Assembly (NCBI GenBank): GCA_036278735.1
Contig: DASUKM010000022.1
Location: 124,001-188,000, forward strand
Direction of reading: 5' to 3'
DNA length: 64,000 bases
Source of the DNA: DASUKM01 sp036278735
GTDB taxonomy: Bacteria; Acidobacteriota; Vicinamibacteria; Vicinamibacterales; 2-12-FULL-66-21
The notes under the pieces were generated by a model, which ran no database searches, was not told where the DNA came from, and was given only the letters and a program-made list of their open reading frames with translations. The first letter of the stretch is position 1. Every line of letters starts with the position of its first letter. This document shows, one piece after another, positions 32,730 to 41,275 of this stretch. Made by a program: the position numbers and the translations under genes.

Positions 32730-35251
32730 CAGGCCAGCCTTTCGGCAAACGACGTGTCGACGCTGTCGCGCTCGAGCGCGGCCAGGAGCGCTTCCTTGTC
32801 GAACGCCTTCCGGTAGGCCTCCGTTACATGCACCGTGCCATCCCGAACCAGCCGAACGAGCGAATCGTTGAGGGGCGCCATGCCGTGCCGGCCGCTCGCC
32901 ATCGCGCGGGGCAGATCGAACGTCTTGCCATCCTTGATCAGCGCGGCGACCGCCGGCGTATTCAGCAGCACCTCGCGGGCAGCCGTGCGGCCGCCGCGAA
33001 CGCGGCGGACGAGCACCTGCGCGACGACCCCGCGAAGCGCCGCCGCGAGCGAGCCCTGGACGTGCGCGCGGCGGTCGGCCGGGAACAGCTCGATCAGCTC
33101 GTCGATGCCGGCGATCGTCGACGGCGCCGACAGCGAGCCGAACACGAGCCGGCCCGACTCGGCGGCTTCGAGCGCGGCGGCGGCGATGTCGGCCGAGCGC
33201 AGGTCCTCGATCAGCAGCACGTCCGGATCTTCGCGTAGCGCGGCGCGGACGGCATCCGCCACCGCGTCGGCGTTCCCCCGCACTTCGCGCTGGCTGACGA
33301 ACGATCGACGGCTCTCGTGCAGGAAGCCGATCTGCGATTCGACCGTGATGACGTGATCGCTGCGCGTGCGATTGATCAGATCCACGAAGGCGCTCATCAG
33401 CGTCGACTTGCCGCTCGCACGGGGGCCGGTGACCAGCACGAGACCGTCGGACTGGCCGCAGAGCGCCTGCACTTCGGCGGTGAGGCCGAGCTGGTCGGCC
33501 GAGATCGCCTGCGGCGGAATGAGCCGCAGGATCAGTCCGGGGCCGCGATGATCGCGGAACGCGAGGCATCGGACGCGGCCGACGTCGGCCACGTCGCGGA
33601 TCCATTCGCCGCCCTCCACGTCGTCGGGTTCGGCCGGCGCCACTTCACTCATCAGGCGTTCGACGTCGCTCGGCGAGAGACGATCGGTGTCGAGCCCGGC
33701 AATTTCCCCGTCGGTGCGCAGCATCGGGGCCGTGCCGGCGACGATGTACACCGTCGCGGCGCCGCGCGCCACCGCCGTGCGCAGGATTTCCTCGACGGAC
33801 ACCGACGGCGACCGGCGTGCCGCCGCGGTCGGCTCCTGCGCGCCGCCCCGCCGCGCCATCGTCACGACGACCGCCGGGCGCTGCTCTTCGCGCTTGATCG
33901 TGGGAGCTTCGACCGGCTCTCCCGTCTTCGCTGAAGCTTCGACGGACTCGGTCGTTTGGTGCAGGCGGTCGGACCCGGCGACTACCACTTCAGGCGCCTT
34001 CTCGACGACGGGGTCCGGCGCGCTCGCCACCACCGGTGCGGGCGGCGCGATCTCCAGTACCACCTCGACCGACTCCGCCTCGAACTCCGTCGCGACCTCG
34101 GTATGCTCCGGCTCGTCGGCCACCGTGGAGACCGTCGGCTCCGGCTCCATCTCCACCGGCTCCGGCACGATCGACACGATCGGCGCCGCAACCTCCGGGA
34201 TCACCTCAACCGGCTCCGCGGCAGCCTCCGCCGCAATCTCGGTATGGCAGGGCTCTTCGACGACGGCGTCAGACACGGCGGCAACCGGCTCGGGCACCGG
34301 CACGATCGGCGGTGCCTCTTCGACCACCGCATCCGGCACCGGCGCGACCGCGACCTCCGGCACGCTCTCTTCGAATGCGGCGACCGGTGGCGCCGGGAAC
34401 ACCGTCTCGGCCGATATCGCCACCACCTGTTCCGGCTCGCTCTCCGCGACGCGCTCCGGTTCTCGGGCGACGGGCTCCGACATGACGACGGGCGGTTCGA
34501 GAGACAGGACCTCGTCGACCTCCTCGAACACCGCCGGCTGGAAGTCGTCGTCTATCGCAAACGACAAATCGTTGTCGTCGTTCGTGCCGCCGTCCGCTGC
34601 GGCACGCAGCACCGCGGCGCTCGCCGCGAACAGCTCGTCCACCTCTGCGTCGGTCGGCGCCGCCTGCGAATCTTCGTGAACGATCTCGAACGCGTCATCA
34701 TCGTCCGGCGCAGCGCCCGCGCTCACGGCTTCGACGGGTTGCGACCCAACGTGCTCGACCGGACGGGCCTGGGCCGGCGTTTCGATCGCGGCCGCGAGGG
34801 CGGGCTGCTCCTGCGGCGCAGCGGCGGCGACCGGCGCAGGCATCTCTTCGGCGACCGGCGCCGCCTCCGGTTCGACGTTGGCAGCGGCCGCCGGCTCCGC
34901 CACCGCGGGATGCCGCCGCACCTCGAGCCAGATGTCGTCGCCGCCGCGCGCCGCGACGACGGTGAACCGCTCCGACAGGCCGGCAGGAGGCGCAATCTCG
35001 TATTCGATGGCGCCAAAATTCTCGAGTGCCTGCCGCTGATCGAGCGGCAGGATCTGCCCGAGCATCCCGAGCACGGCATCCGGCGTCAGCACGCGCGACG
35101 ACAGCTCGACCTGTCCCCAGGCCAGGGGACCGCGGAACTCGTTGGCGGAGGCGGAGGTCGTCACCACGTACGGCTTCTCGCCGACGTGCATGACGAGCGC
35201 GTCCCCCTGAAGGCGCACGATGGCGTCGAGCAGTGATTCGAGCAGGCTCAC
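32729..35251 (-). CDS. PilT-like secretion ATPase with N-terminal domain and long acidic Pro/Val linker
   Basis: An 840-residue protein in three parts. Residues 1-115 are a small N-terminal domain resembling the PilT PAS-like domain (DALVMHVGEKPYVVT, PLDQRQALENFGAIEYEIA). Residues about 120-475 are low-complexity, rich in Glu, Pro, Val and Ala. Residues about 480-840 are a second PilT-like unit with Walker A GPRASGKST (609-617) and Walker B VLLIEDLRSAD. The His box of PilT (TLHT) reads SLSA, so the usual catalytic histidine is missing. The start is GTG 35251. It may be a non-motor relative of PilT or a regulator of twitching; no other pilus gene is in the window. Confidence 0.75.
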   Translation of the reverse strand: MSLLESLLDAIVRLQGDALVMHVGEKPYVVTTSASANEFRGPLAWGQVELSSRVLTPDAVLGMLGQILPLDQRQALENFGAIEYEIAPPAGLSERFTVVAARGGDDIWLEVRRHPAVAEPAAAANVEPEAAPVAEEMPAPVAAAAPQEQPALAAAIETPAQARPVEHVGSQPVEAVSAGAAPDDDDAFEIVHEDSQAAPTDAEVDELFAASAAVLRAAADGGTNDDNDLSFAIDDDFQPAVFEEVDEVLSLEPPVVMSEPVAREPERVAESEPEQVVAISAETVFPAPPVAAFEESVPEVAVAPVPDAVVEEAPPIVPVPEPVAAVSDAVVEEPCHTEIAAEAAAEPVEVIPEVAAPIVSIVPEPVEMEPEPTVSTVADEPEHTEVATEFEAESVEVVLEIAPPAPVVASAPDPVVEKAPEVVVAGSDRLHQTTESVEASAKTGEPVEAPTIKREEQRPAVVVTMARRGGAQEPTAAARRSPSVSVEEILRTAVARGAATVYIVAGTAPMLRTDGEIAGLDTDRLSPSDVERLMSEVAPAEPDDVEGGEWIRDVADVGRVRCLAFRDHRGPGLILRLIPPQAISADQLGLTAEVQALCGQSDGLVLVTGPRASGKSTLMSAFVDLINRTRSDHVITVESQIGFLHESRRSFVSQREVRGNADAVADAVRAALREDPDVLLIEDLRSADIAAAALEAAESGRLVFGSLSAPSTIAGIDELIELFPADRRAHVQGSLAAALRGVVAQVLVRRVRGGRTAAREVLLNTPAVAALIKDGKTFDLPRAMASGRHGMAPLNDSLVRLVRDGTVHVTEAYRKAFDKEALLAALERDSVDTSFAERLA

Positions 35252-35254
35252 GGA

Positions 35255-35443
35255 CTATCCCACCGCAATTTCGGTCCCGTGCCGCACCGTCATTACGCAC
35301 CGTCGCAATCGCGCGCCGTTCGTGTGCACCGCCGCGCAGTGCCGTAAACAGTGCGGGCAGGGGCTCAGCTCAGCCGGATCTTCGATCGTAGCAGCTCTTG
35401 GAATCCCTGAGCGGCTCATGGCCCGGCCGAGGCGCGGTGCCAT
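35255..35443 (-). CDS. Possible small cysteine-rich (zinc-ribbon-like) protein
   Basis: A 62-codon frame fits between the S58 peptidase stop (35446) and the PilT-like start (35251), all on the same strand. ATG 35443 is 2 nt after the peptidase stop, with GGAG 8 nt upstream. The C-terminal half has four cysteines in ELSPCPHCLRHC ... RRCVMT, a layout compatible with a zinc ribbon or knuckle. No family is recognised. It may be a real small protein or just an open leader in GC-rich DNA. Confidence 0.35.
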   Translation of the reverse strand: MAPRLGRAMSRSGIPRAATIEDPAELSPCPHCLRHCAAVHTNGARLRRCVMTVRHGTEIAVG

Positions 35444-35445
35444 CC

Positions 35446-36636
35446 TCACTTCTCCACGAGGCGGTTGTACTTCCTGAGGATCGCCCGCACTCGTTCGTGC
35501 GGCAGGCCCTCCGCCGTGTGGCCGTCGCGCCCTGTCATCGTCGGCGCGGCCACCATCGCGTTGATGATGGCTTCCTCGGTGGCCTGCACGGTCGCTTCGA
35601 ACAGGGGATCGATCGCGTCGTTCGGGAGCATCGAGACGTTCACGGGCCGGCGGGCGGCGGCGGCGCCGCTGTTCGCCGTGGAGAACGCCATGAAGAGGTC
35701 GCCCGACCCGTTCGTGGCGAGCCCTCCGTCGCGCGCGACGCCGAACGAGGCGCGCTTCGCGAGGCGCTTCAATTGATGCGGCAGCAGGGGCGCATCGGTC
35801 GCCACCACGATGATGATCGACCCCTCACGTTCCCGCGGACCATCCTCGATCGCACCGCCGTGTGGCGCCGCGGAGGCCAGCTCGCGCCCGACGGGCACGC
35901 CGGCAATGATCAAGTTCCGGCGGCGGCCGTAGTTGCACTGCACGAGCACCCCGACCGTGTAGCCCCCCGCTCGCGCGTCCAGGTGCCGCGACGCCGTGCC
36001 GAGGCCGCCCTTGAAGCCGTTGCACTCCATGCCCGTCCCGCCGCCGACGGAGCCTTCGGGGACCGGTCCGCTCCTGGCACCGTCGAGCGCGGCGTACGCA
36101 TCGGCGTCCGTCACGTGGAAGCCGTTGATGTCGTTGAGATCGCCGTCCCACGTCTCGGCGACGACCGGCAGGGACCACCAGTAGCCGCTCGGATCGGCCG
36201 CCCCGTGGCTCACGCGCCATTTGATCACGGCGTCGCGCACGACCCCGACGCTGTGCGTGTTCGTGATCATGACCGGGCCCTCGAGAAATCCCGATTCATC
36301 GACCCAGGCGGTGCCGGTCATCTCGCCGTTGCCGTTCTGCGCGAACCATCCCGCGAACACGGGGTCGTTCATCGAGGCCTTCCCGCGTGGAAGGATGGCC
36401 GTGACGCCGGTCCGAACCGGTCCGATGCCGGCCTTCAGCGGGCCCTCGCCTGAAATGAGCGTCCTCACGCCCACGTCGACGCCGGAGACGTCGGTGATCG
36501 CATTGAGCGGACCGGGCGTGCCGTCGAAGGGAATGCCCAGGTCACGCGCGCGCGGCTTCGATTGTTGCGCGTGAAGCCCCGGCGCGACGACGACGGCCGC
36601 GAGGGCAGCGAAGGCGAAGGCGAGTCGACGACTCAT
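35446..36636 (-). CDS. Secreted S58 (DmpA-type) aminopeptidase
   Basis: A 396-residue peptidase of the DmpA/BapA family (MEROPS S58), Ntn-hydrolase-like enzymes that self-cleave before a serine. The signal peptide is residues 1-24 (ending GLHAQQ). ARDLGIPFDGTPGPLNAITD begins the domain, GPVMITNTHSVGVVRDAV is central, and TNGSGDLFMAFST provides the nucleophile serine after the cleavage glycine/asparagine region. These enzymes release N-terminal D- or beta-amino acids or L-residues. ATG 36636 is chosen because AAGGAG lies 7 nt upstream and the signal peptide begins there. The downstream small gene is 2 nt away. Confidence 0.9.
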   Translation of the reverse strand: MSRRLAFAFAALAAVVVAPGLHAQQSKPRARDLGIPFDGTPGPLNAITDVSGVDVGVRTLISGEGPLKAGIGPVRTGVTAILPRGKASMNDPVFAGWFAQNGNGEMTGTAWVDESGFLEGPVMITNTHSVGVVRDAVIKWRVSHGAADPSGYWWSLPVVAETWDGDLNDINGFHVTDADAYAALDGARSGPVPEGSVGGGTGMECNGFKGGLGTASRHLDARAGGYTVGVLVQCNYGRRRNLIIAGVPVGRELASAAPHGGAIEDGPREREGSIIIVVATDAPLLPHQLKRLAKRASFGVARDGGLATNGSGDLFMAFSTANSGAAAARRPVNVSMLPNDAIDPLFEATVQATEEAIINAMVAAPTMTGRDGHTAEGLPHERVRAILRKYNRLVEK

Positions 36637-36780
36637 TGAAGGCTCCTTCCCGCCGTGACGGCGGTTCCCGTCCGGGTGAGCGACGGGAGCCTTATTGTCG
36701 CGCATGCGCCGCACGGCAGCGGTGCGCCAGACGCTGACGGACAAGGATGCCGGCCGCCAATCGTCTGCTAGACTGCCCTC

Positions 36781-36969
36781 ATGGCTGTGCGTCCGCTCCC
36801 GGCCCTGGCCCCCGATCCCGTGATCGAGGCAATGAAGCGCGACGTCGATCGCAGTCTGCTCCGGGCCAACCTGCAGCTCACGCCGATCGAGCGCCTTCGA
36901 CGGCTACAGAAGGCGCTGGACGACCTGGCGGCGCTTCGCGCGGCCTTTGCCCGCGCGCGTCAGCCGTGA
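36781..36969 (+). CDS. Small partner protein of the nucleotidyltransferase
   Basis: A 62-residue, mainly helical protein. Its core (DRSLLRANLQLTPIERLRRLQKALDDL) resembles small proteins commonly encoded just before DUF6036/AbiEii-like nucleotidyltransferases, often read as an antitoxin-like partner. It overlaps that gene by 4 bp (GTGA). A TAGACT -10 box ends 6 nt before ATG 36781, suggesting a leaderless transcript. Confidence 0.65.
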   Translation: MAVRPLPALAPDPVIEAMKRDVDRSLLRANLQLTPIERLRRLQKALDDLAALRAAFARARQP

Positions 36970-37457
36970 CGGACATCCTGGGGCTCGTTCGCGTATTGGC
37001 GGACGCCGAGGTCGAGTGCATCATCGCCGGGGGCGTCGCGGCCAACCTGCTCGGATCGGCGCGCACGACGCTCGATCTCGACGTGGTCTATCGCCGAACG
37101 GACCGCAACATGCAACGTCTGGCCGGCGCGCTCGCCCCCCTCCATCCCTATCTTCGGGGCGCACCCGCGGGTCTTCCCTTTGCGTTCGATCTCGCGACGC
37201 TCGCACGAGGGCTGAACCTCGAGCTCACGACGGACCTCGGAGCGCTCGACCTGCTCGGCGAAATCACGGGCGGCGGCACATACGAAGACCTGATCCAGGA
37301 CAGCTTCACCGCGAAGGGCCTCGGCGCGTCCGTACGGTGTCTCTCGCTCGATCGCCTCATTGCCACGAAACGAGCGGCCGGATGTCCCAAGGATCTCGTC
37401 GCGCTCAGCGAGCTCGAGGCGCTGCTCGAAGAGCGCAACCACCAGCCACCCCGTTGA
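36966..37457 (+). CDS. Nucleotidyltransferase-fold protein (DUF6036/AbiEii-like)
   Basis: A 163-residue minimal nucleotidyltransferase. AGGVAANLLGSARTTLDLDVVY near 21-42 contains the GGxAAxxxG/S and DxD motifs of the polymerase-beta fold. The acidic pair DLDV would bind metal. MntA-like antitoxins and AbiEii-like toxins share this fold and transfer NMP to proteins or tRNA, so either a toxin or an antitoxin role is possible. The GTG start at 36966 overlaps the small partner. The C-terminal segment SLDRLIATKRAAGCPKDLVAL matches the common RLIxxKxAxxRPKDxxDL motif of this group. Confidence 0.8.
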   Translation: MTDILGLVRVLADAEVECIIAGGVAANLLGSARTTLDLDVVYRRTDRNMQRLAGALAPLHPYLRGAPAGLPFAFDLATLARGLNLELTTDLGALDLLGEITGGGTYEDLIQDSFTAKGLGASVRCLSLDRLIATKRAAGCPKDLVALSELEALLEERNHQPPR

Positions 37458-37510
37458 TCGTGAGCCGAGGGCTGGCACTCCAGCCCCGCCCGCGCGCGTC
37501 CGCGGCCCGG

Positions 37511-38218
37511 CTACAGCGCGGGCGTGCCGTCGGACCACTGGCCGGTCGCGACGATGAAAACGTCGATCGGGACGACGTCGAACGAGCCGGCCAGGCTGAT
37601 GGGCGAACCGGGCAGGCCGGCCCCCCACTCCTCCGGCGCGACGGCCGGAACATAGAACATCACGTGCGCCAGATTGCCGCCGGCGTCGGTGAGGAAGGAG
37701 CGCTTCGACAGCATGTACGACACGGCGTTTGGCTCCAGCTTCGGCAGCCGATGAGCGGCGCGTGCGGCCTGGAGGCCCTGGAGGATGCCCGCCTGAGTGC
37801 GGCGCGCCAGCGCCAGTTGCGAGCGCAGCAGCAGGAGAGGCAGGACGGATCGGGCAGCAGGCGGGTTCATGCAGTTCGCGCCGCGAATCCTTGGATTCCA
37901 GAACGTGGACGCGTGGAAGGGACTGTCCCACGAACGCTCGACGAGGCACACGAAGCCGTTGGTGCCCTTGGCGGCGCTCACGTAGCCCTGCCGCGTCAGC
38001 ACCAACACGGTCGCGTGATCCGAAACGGAGGGTGGCGCGGCGCTGCGCGCGAGCGCGATCTCGTCCGCACGTGGCATCAAATAGCGGTCCACCGGCACCA
38101 TGTGCGGGTAAGTCTCTGGCTTCGCCTGGGCCGGCAGCCGGACGGCAAAGGGCACGAAGAGAAGAAGAGCGGCCACGGCCGCTACGACGGACGTATTCGA
38201 GTTCATGAGGAGCCTCAC
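37511..38218 (-). CDS. Secreted protein of unknown function
   Basis: A 235-residue protein with a signal peptide (about 1-31, hydrophobic VVAAVAALLLFVPFAV). The mature part contains KPETYPHMVPVDRYLMPRAD, then VERSWDSPFHASTFWNPRIR, two cysteines (FVCLV and GANCMNP), and a Gly/Ala-rich end (APEEWGAGLPGSPISLAGSF). No known family is recognised. It may instead start at ATG 38206 (MNSNTS). Its start abuts the decayed sigma-factor fragment; no operon partner is clear. Confidence 0.65.
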   Translation of the reverse strand: MRLLMNSNTSVVAAVAALLLFVPFAVRLPAQAKPETYPHMVPVDRYLMPRADEIALARSAAPPSVSDHATVLVLTRQGYVSAAKGTNGFVCLVERSWDSPFHASTFWNPRIRGANCMNPPAARSVLPLLLLRSQLALARRTQAGILQGLQAARAAHRLPKLEPNAVSYMLSKRSFLTDAGGNLAHVMFYVPAVAPEEWGAGLPGSPISLAGSFDVVPIDVFIVATGQWSDGTPAL

Positions 38219-38310
38219 GAACCATGACGTGCGAGGGCGCGGCGTTTCGACGGCAGGTGATCGCGGACGCCGGAATCTTCGCTGAGCCCGATGGCGAGAT
38301 CGCAGGGGGC
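38215..38310 (-). pseudogene. Decayed 3' end of an ECF sigma factor gene
   Basis: The minus strand encodes CDLAIGLSEDSGVRDHLPSK then RRALARHGS and a stop. This parallels YGLAIGLTRDSAVRDHLQSR then RRALADHDS at the end of the intact sigma factor gene (40016-40110). The DNA is alignable over about 95 bp with roughly three quarters identity. Nothing of the rest of the gene remains; the upstream side is occupied by tetR. It is a remnant of an older paralogue, in the same orientation, flanking tetR-qor on one side. Confidence 0.65.
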
Positions 38311-38327
38311 CCGGGCTGGCGCGCGAC

Positions 38328-38984
38328 CTACCCGCGCGACCGACGGCCGGGCGACCGCCCGGGCCGCCGTTTCAGGTAGCGCGTCAACAGGACGACCAGC
38401 TCGTCCACGAGCCGGCCACTCGCGATGTCTTCCTGCCGTTCGAGTGCGCCGTTGTGCATCACCGCCTGCGTTGTCGTCGCCACCATCCACATCGCGAGCT
38501 CGAGGTCCGGCACGCCCGTCGTCGAGCGCTCGAGAAACCGGCGCATCTCGGTGAAGACGGCTGCATCCATCCTCTGGATCTCCCGATAGCGCTGCGCCGG
38601 CAATTGCTCGGCGAACACGCGGTGCAGCTCCGGCGACACGGCGTGTGCTGCCACTCCGCGGGCGATCAGTTTTCGCAGGGTCACCTCGAGGCCCTCGCCG
38701 GGGCTCGCCGCCAGAGTGTCGCGCGCGGCGGCTCGCTCGGCCGCCCCGTGCCGGCGCCGCAGCTCGGCCACGATCGCGTCTTTGCCCGGAAAGTACTGGT
38801 ACAGCGAAGCGATGTTGACGCCGGCGCGCTCGGCAATCCGGTTCGTCGTCAAGGCCGCGTAGCCGTCGCGAACCAGAATGTCAGCCGCGGCCTCGAGGAT
38901 GGCCTCCACGGTGAACCGTGAACGGTCCTGACGAGGCCGTTTCCTCGGCAGGAGCGACGTTTTCCTCCGGCGGCGGTCGGACAT
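38328..38984 (-). CDS. TetR-family transcriptional regulator
   Basis: A 218-residue TetR/AcrR regulator. The basic N-terminal arm is followed by the helix-turn-helix AERAGVNIASLYQYFPGKD near residues 49-67. The ligand-binding half is Ala-rich and helical (HAVSPELHRVFAEQL, PDLELAMWMVATTTQAVMHN). It is divergent from the quinone-oxidoreductase gene, and the 47-bp gap holds a palindrome fitting its own operator. It probably represses both genes until an electrophile or quinone-like ligand binds. ATG 38984 is chosen from the HTH position. Confidence 0.88.
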   Translation of the reverse strand: MSDRRRRKTSLLPRKRPRQDRSRFTVEAILEAAADILVRDGYAALTTNRIAERAGVNIASLYQYFPGKDAIVAELRRRHGAAERAAARDTLAASPGEGLEVTLRKLIARGVAAHAVSPELHRVFAEQLPAQRYREIQRMDAAVFTEMRRFLERSTTGVPDLELAMWMVATTTQAVMHNGALERQEDIASGRLVDELVVLLTRYLKRRPGRSPGRRSRG

Positions 38985-38987
38985 CGG

Positions 38988-39023
38988 AATGCAAGCTGAC
39001 AAATATAAGTGTTTACTTGCATT
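38988..39023. promoter_or_regulatory. TetR operator with overlapping promoters
   Basis: AATGCAAG (38988-38995) and CTTGCATT (39016-39023) are perfect 8-bp inverted repeats 20 bp apart in the tetR/qor gap. CTGACA (38996-39001) and ATTATA (39021-39026) can serve as the qor promoter inside it. The gap is AT-rich compared with its surroundings. Confidence 0.6.
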
Positions 39024-39031
39024 ATAGCCGC

Positions 39032-40009
39032 ATGGACGGCATCGTGCGGCGGCGAGTGGCCCGCGCCATGAAACCCGGCGGCCCTGAGGTTCTCTCGGTC
39101 GAGGTCGAAGAGATGCCACCGCTCCAGGCCCACCAGGTGCTCGTTCGCGTACAGGCAGCCGGGCTCAATCACGTCGAGTCGCTCGTACGGTCCGGAGGCT
39201 ATCCGCGGCCGTTCCCGTTTCCGTACGCGGCCGGATTCGAAGGCGCCGGCAGGGTCGAGGCCGTCGGATCCAGCATCACGATCCCCATCGGCGCACGAGT
39301 GTGCTGGACGGCGGTCTTCGGATCGTGCGCCACGCACGTCGCCGCGCCCGCCGCCTTCCTGGCGGTCGTGCCTGACGAGGTGCCCCTCGAGAAGGCGGCC
39401 GCACTCGCCCACGCCGCGGTTACGGCCGAAGGCCTCGTGCGCCATTGCCCGCTCCCGGCCGGCGCATGCGCGGTCGTATGGGGCGCGGCCGGGTCGGTGG
39501 GCCGGCAGCTCGTCTGCCGGCTCGTCGATCGGGGTGTCCAGGTGATTGGCCTGGCCAGCGCCGACCGGGTCGAAGCTGTGCGCGCGCTCGGGGCCCGCCC
39601 GGTCGATCGCGGCTCGGACGATGTGGGAGCGGTCGTCCGCGAAGAGACGTCCGGGCGAGGCGCCGCGGCCGTTTTCGATCCGATCGGAGCGGCGACCTTC
39701 GAGCGCAGCCTCGCGCTGCTGGCGCCCCGCGGCTGCCTCGTCACCTACGGCCAGCTCTCGGGCCCCGTCCCGCCGATCGACCTGATGCAACTGATGCAGA
39801 ACGGCTCGGTGTTCGTGACCAGGTACGGGCCGCACGCCGGCGTCGTCGCGCCGAACGAGCTCGCGCCGATCACCGCCGAGGCGCTGCGCCAGTCACGGAC
39901 GCGGCCGCTTTCGGCGGGCGTCGCCCATCGCTTTGCGCTCGACCGGGTGGCGGACGCCTATCGCGCGATGGAGGCCGGCGCGCGCGGCAAGGTACTCGTC
40001 CTGCCGTGA
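39032..40009 (+). CDS. Zinc-independent quinone oxidoreductase-like MDR dehydrogenase
   Basis: A 325-residue medium-chain dehydrogenase/reductase of the quinone oxidoreductase type. It has AAGLNHVESLVRSGGYP near 42-58, the FEGAGRVEAVGS start of the catalytic domain, and a nucleotide-binding WGAAGSVGRQLVCRL near 139-153. No structural zinc cysteine cluster is seen. It reduces quinones or alpha,beta-unsaturated carbonyls with NADPH. Control by the divergent TetR protein fits an electrophile-stress role. It ends 6 nt before the stop of the convergent sigma factor gene. Confidence 0.88.
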   Translation: MDGIVRRRVARAMKPGGPEVLSVEVEEMPPLQAHQVLVRVQAAGLNHVESLVRSGGYPRPFPFPYAAGFEGAGRVEAVGSSITIPIGARVCWTAVFGSCATHVAAPAAFLAVVPDEVPLEKAAALAHAAVTAEGLVRHCPLPAGACAVVWGAAGSVGRQLVCRLVDRGVQVIGLASADRVEAVRALGARPVDRGSDDVGAVVREETSGRGAAAVFDPIGAATFERSLALLAPRGCLVTYGQLSGPVPPIDLMQLMQNGSVFVTRYGPHAGVVAPNELAPITAEALRQSRTRPLSAGVAHRFALDRVADAYRAMEAGARGKVLVLP

Positions 40010-40015
40010 CGGGCG

Positions 40016-41275
40016 TCACGAATCGTGATCTGCGAGGGCGCGGCGTCTCGACTGCAGGTGATCGCGGACGGCGGAGTCCCTGGTCAGTCCAATGGCGAGG
40101 CCGTAGGCGGCACAGGCCTCCTGGCGACGCCCCAGTCGCCCGAGCAGATGGCCTCGCACGGCCCAGTACGGCTGATAGCGCTCGACCGCTTCCGCGTCGA
40201 TCGTGTCCAGCCAGGCAAGGCCGGCCGCGGGACCGGCGGCTTCAGCCGCCGCCGCGGCGTGGGCGGTGCGGGCGCCCACGGAGGACGTCAGGCCGACGAG
40301 CTGCTCGTAAAACCCGGCGATCGCGGCCCACTCCGTTCGGCCGGTGCGGGCGCGATCGGCATGAACCGACTGAATCGCTGCCTCCAACTGGAACCGTCCC
40401 GGCGTGCGGAACGCGGCGGCGCGGGCCAGCAGGCGCTCGGCCTCGCCGATCAGCGGCTGGTCCCAGAGGCGAGTTTCCTGATCGACGAGTGGGACGTACG
40501 CGCCCGTCGGCCCGCGGCGCGCCGCGCGGCGGGCATGGGAGTACAGCAGCACGGCCAACAGGCCGAGCACCTCCGGTTCGTCGGGCAGGAAGCGCTGCAG
40601 GTCTCGCGCGATCCACAGGGCTTCTTCCGCCAGCGTGGGTGCCGGCCTGGCGGCGCCGTGGGCCCCGGGGACGGCCTCCCAACCCAGGCCGAAGGCGGCG
40701 TAGACCGCCTCCAGCACGGCATCCAGACGCTCGGGCAGATCCTGCGCCGCCGGCACGTCGAAGCGCAGGCCCGCGGCACGGACGTGCGCCTTGGCGCGGA
40801 CGAGACGCTGGCTCATGGCGGCGGCCGAGACCAGAAATGCCGGAGCGATCGCGGCGGCGGTGAGACCGAGCACGGTTTGCAGCATCAACGGAGCGCGCAG
40901 CGCGGGATCGATGGCCGGGTGGGTGCAGACGAAAAGCAATGCGAGGCGCTCGTCGGGAAACGGGGAGACGTCGGGCGCGGCCCGGGCGCCGCCCTCCAGG
41001 AGGCGCAACGCCGATTCGTTCGCCGCCATCACGCGGCGGTGGCGGACGGCGTCGGTCAGCGCGTTGCGCGCCGCCGTCAGCAGCCAGGCTTCGGGCGTGG
41101 CGGGCACGCCATCCTGCGGCCACGTCCGGAGTGCGGCGACCAGGGCGTCGCTCAGCGCATCTTCGGCGGCGGCCAGATCGCCTGCGCGAGCGGCCAGATA
41201 GGCAACCAGCCGGCCGTACGAGGTGCGGGCCACGCGCTCGACGGCGCGGTGGGTCTCGTCCTGTCCGTCGTTCAT
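40016..41275 (-). CDS. ECF sigma factor with C-terminal SnoaL/TPR-like extension (ECF42-type)
   Basis: A 419-residue sigma factor of the large DUF6596-containing group. Region 2 is SYGRLVAYLAARAGDLAAAED near 19-39 with ALRTWPQDGVPATPEAWLLTAARNALTD. Region 4 is LTAAAIAPAFLVSAAAMSQRLVRAK near 138-162. The remaining ~250 residues are the helical extension, ending with the TPR-like QPYWAVRGHLLGRLGRRQEACAAYG. ECF42 factors have no anti-sigma factor and are co-encoded with YCII/DGPF proteins; that gene is directly upstream with a 4-bp overlap. A decayed copy of its 3' end lies at 38215-38310. Confidence 0.9.
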   Translation of the reverse strand: MNDGQDETHRAVERVARTSYGRLVAYLAARAGDLAAAEDALSDALVAALRTWPQDGVPATPEAWLLTAARNALTDAVRHRRVMAANESALRLLEGGARAAPDVSPFPDERLALLFVCTHPAIDPALRAPLMLQTVLGLTAAAIAPAFLVSAAAMSQRLVRAKAHVRAAGLRFDVPAAQDLPERLDAVLEAVYAAFGLGWEAVPGAHGAARPAPTLAEEALWIARDLQRFLPDEPEVLGLLAVLLYSHARRAARRGPTGAYVPLVDQETRLWDQPLIGEAERLLARAAAFRTPGRFQLEAAIQSVHADRARTGRTEWAAIAGFYEQLVGLTSSVGARTAHAAAAAEAAGPAAGLAWLDTIDAEAVERYQPYWAVRGHLLGRLGRRQEACAAYGLAIGLTRDSAVRDHLQSRRRALADHDS

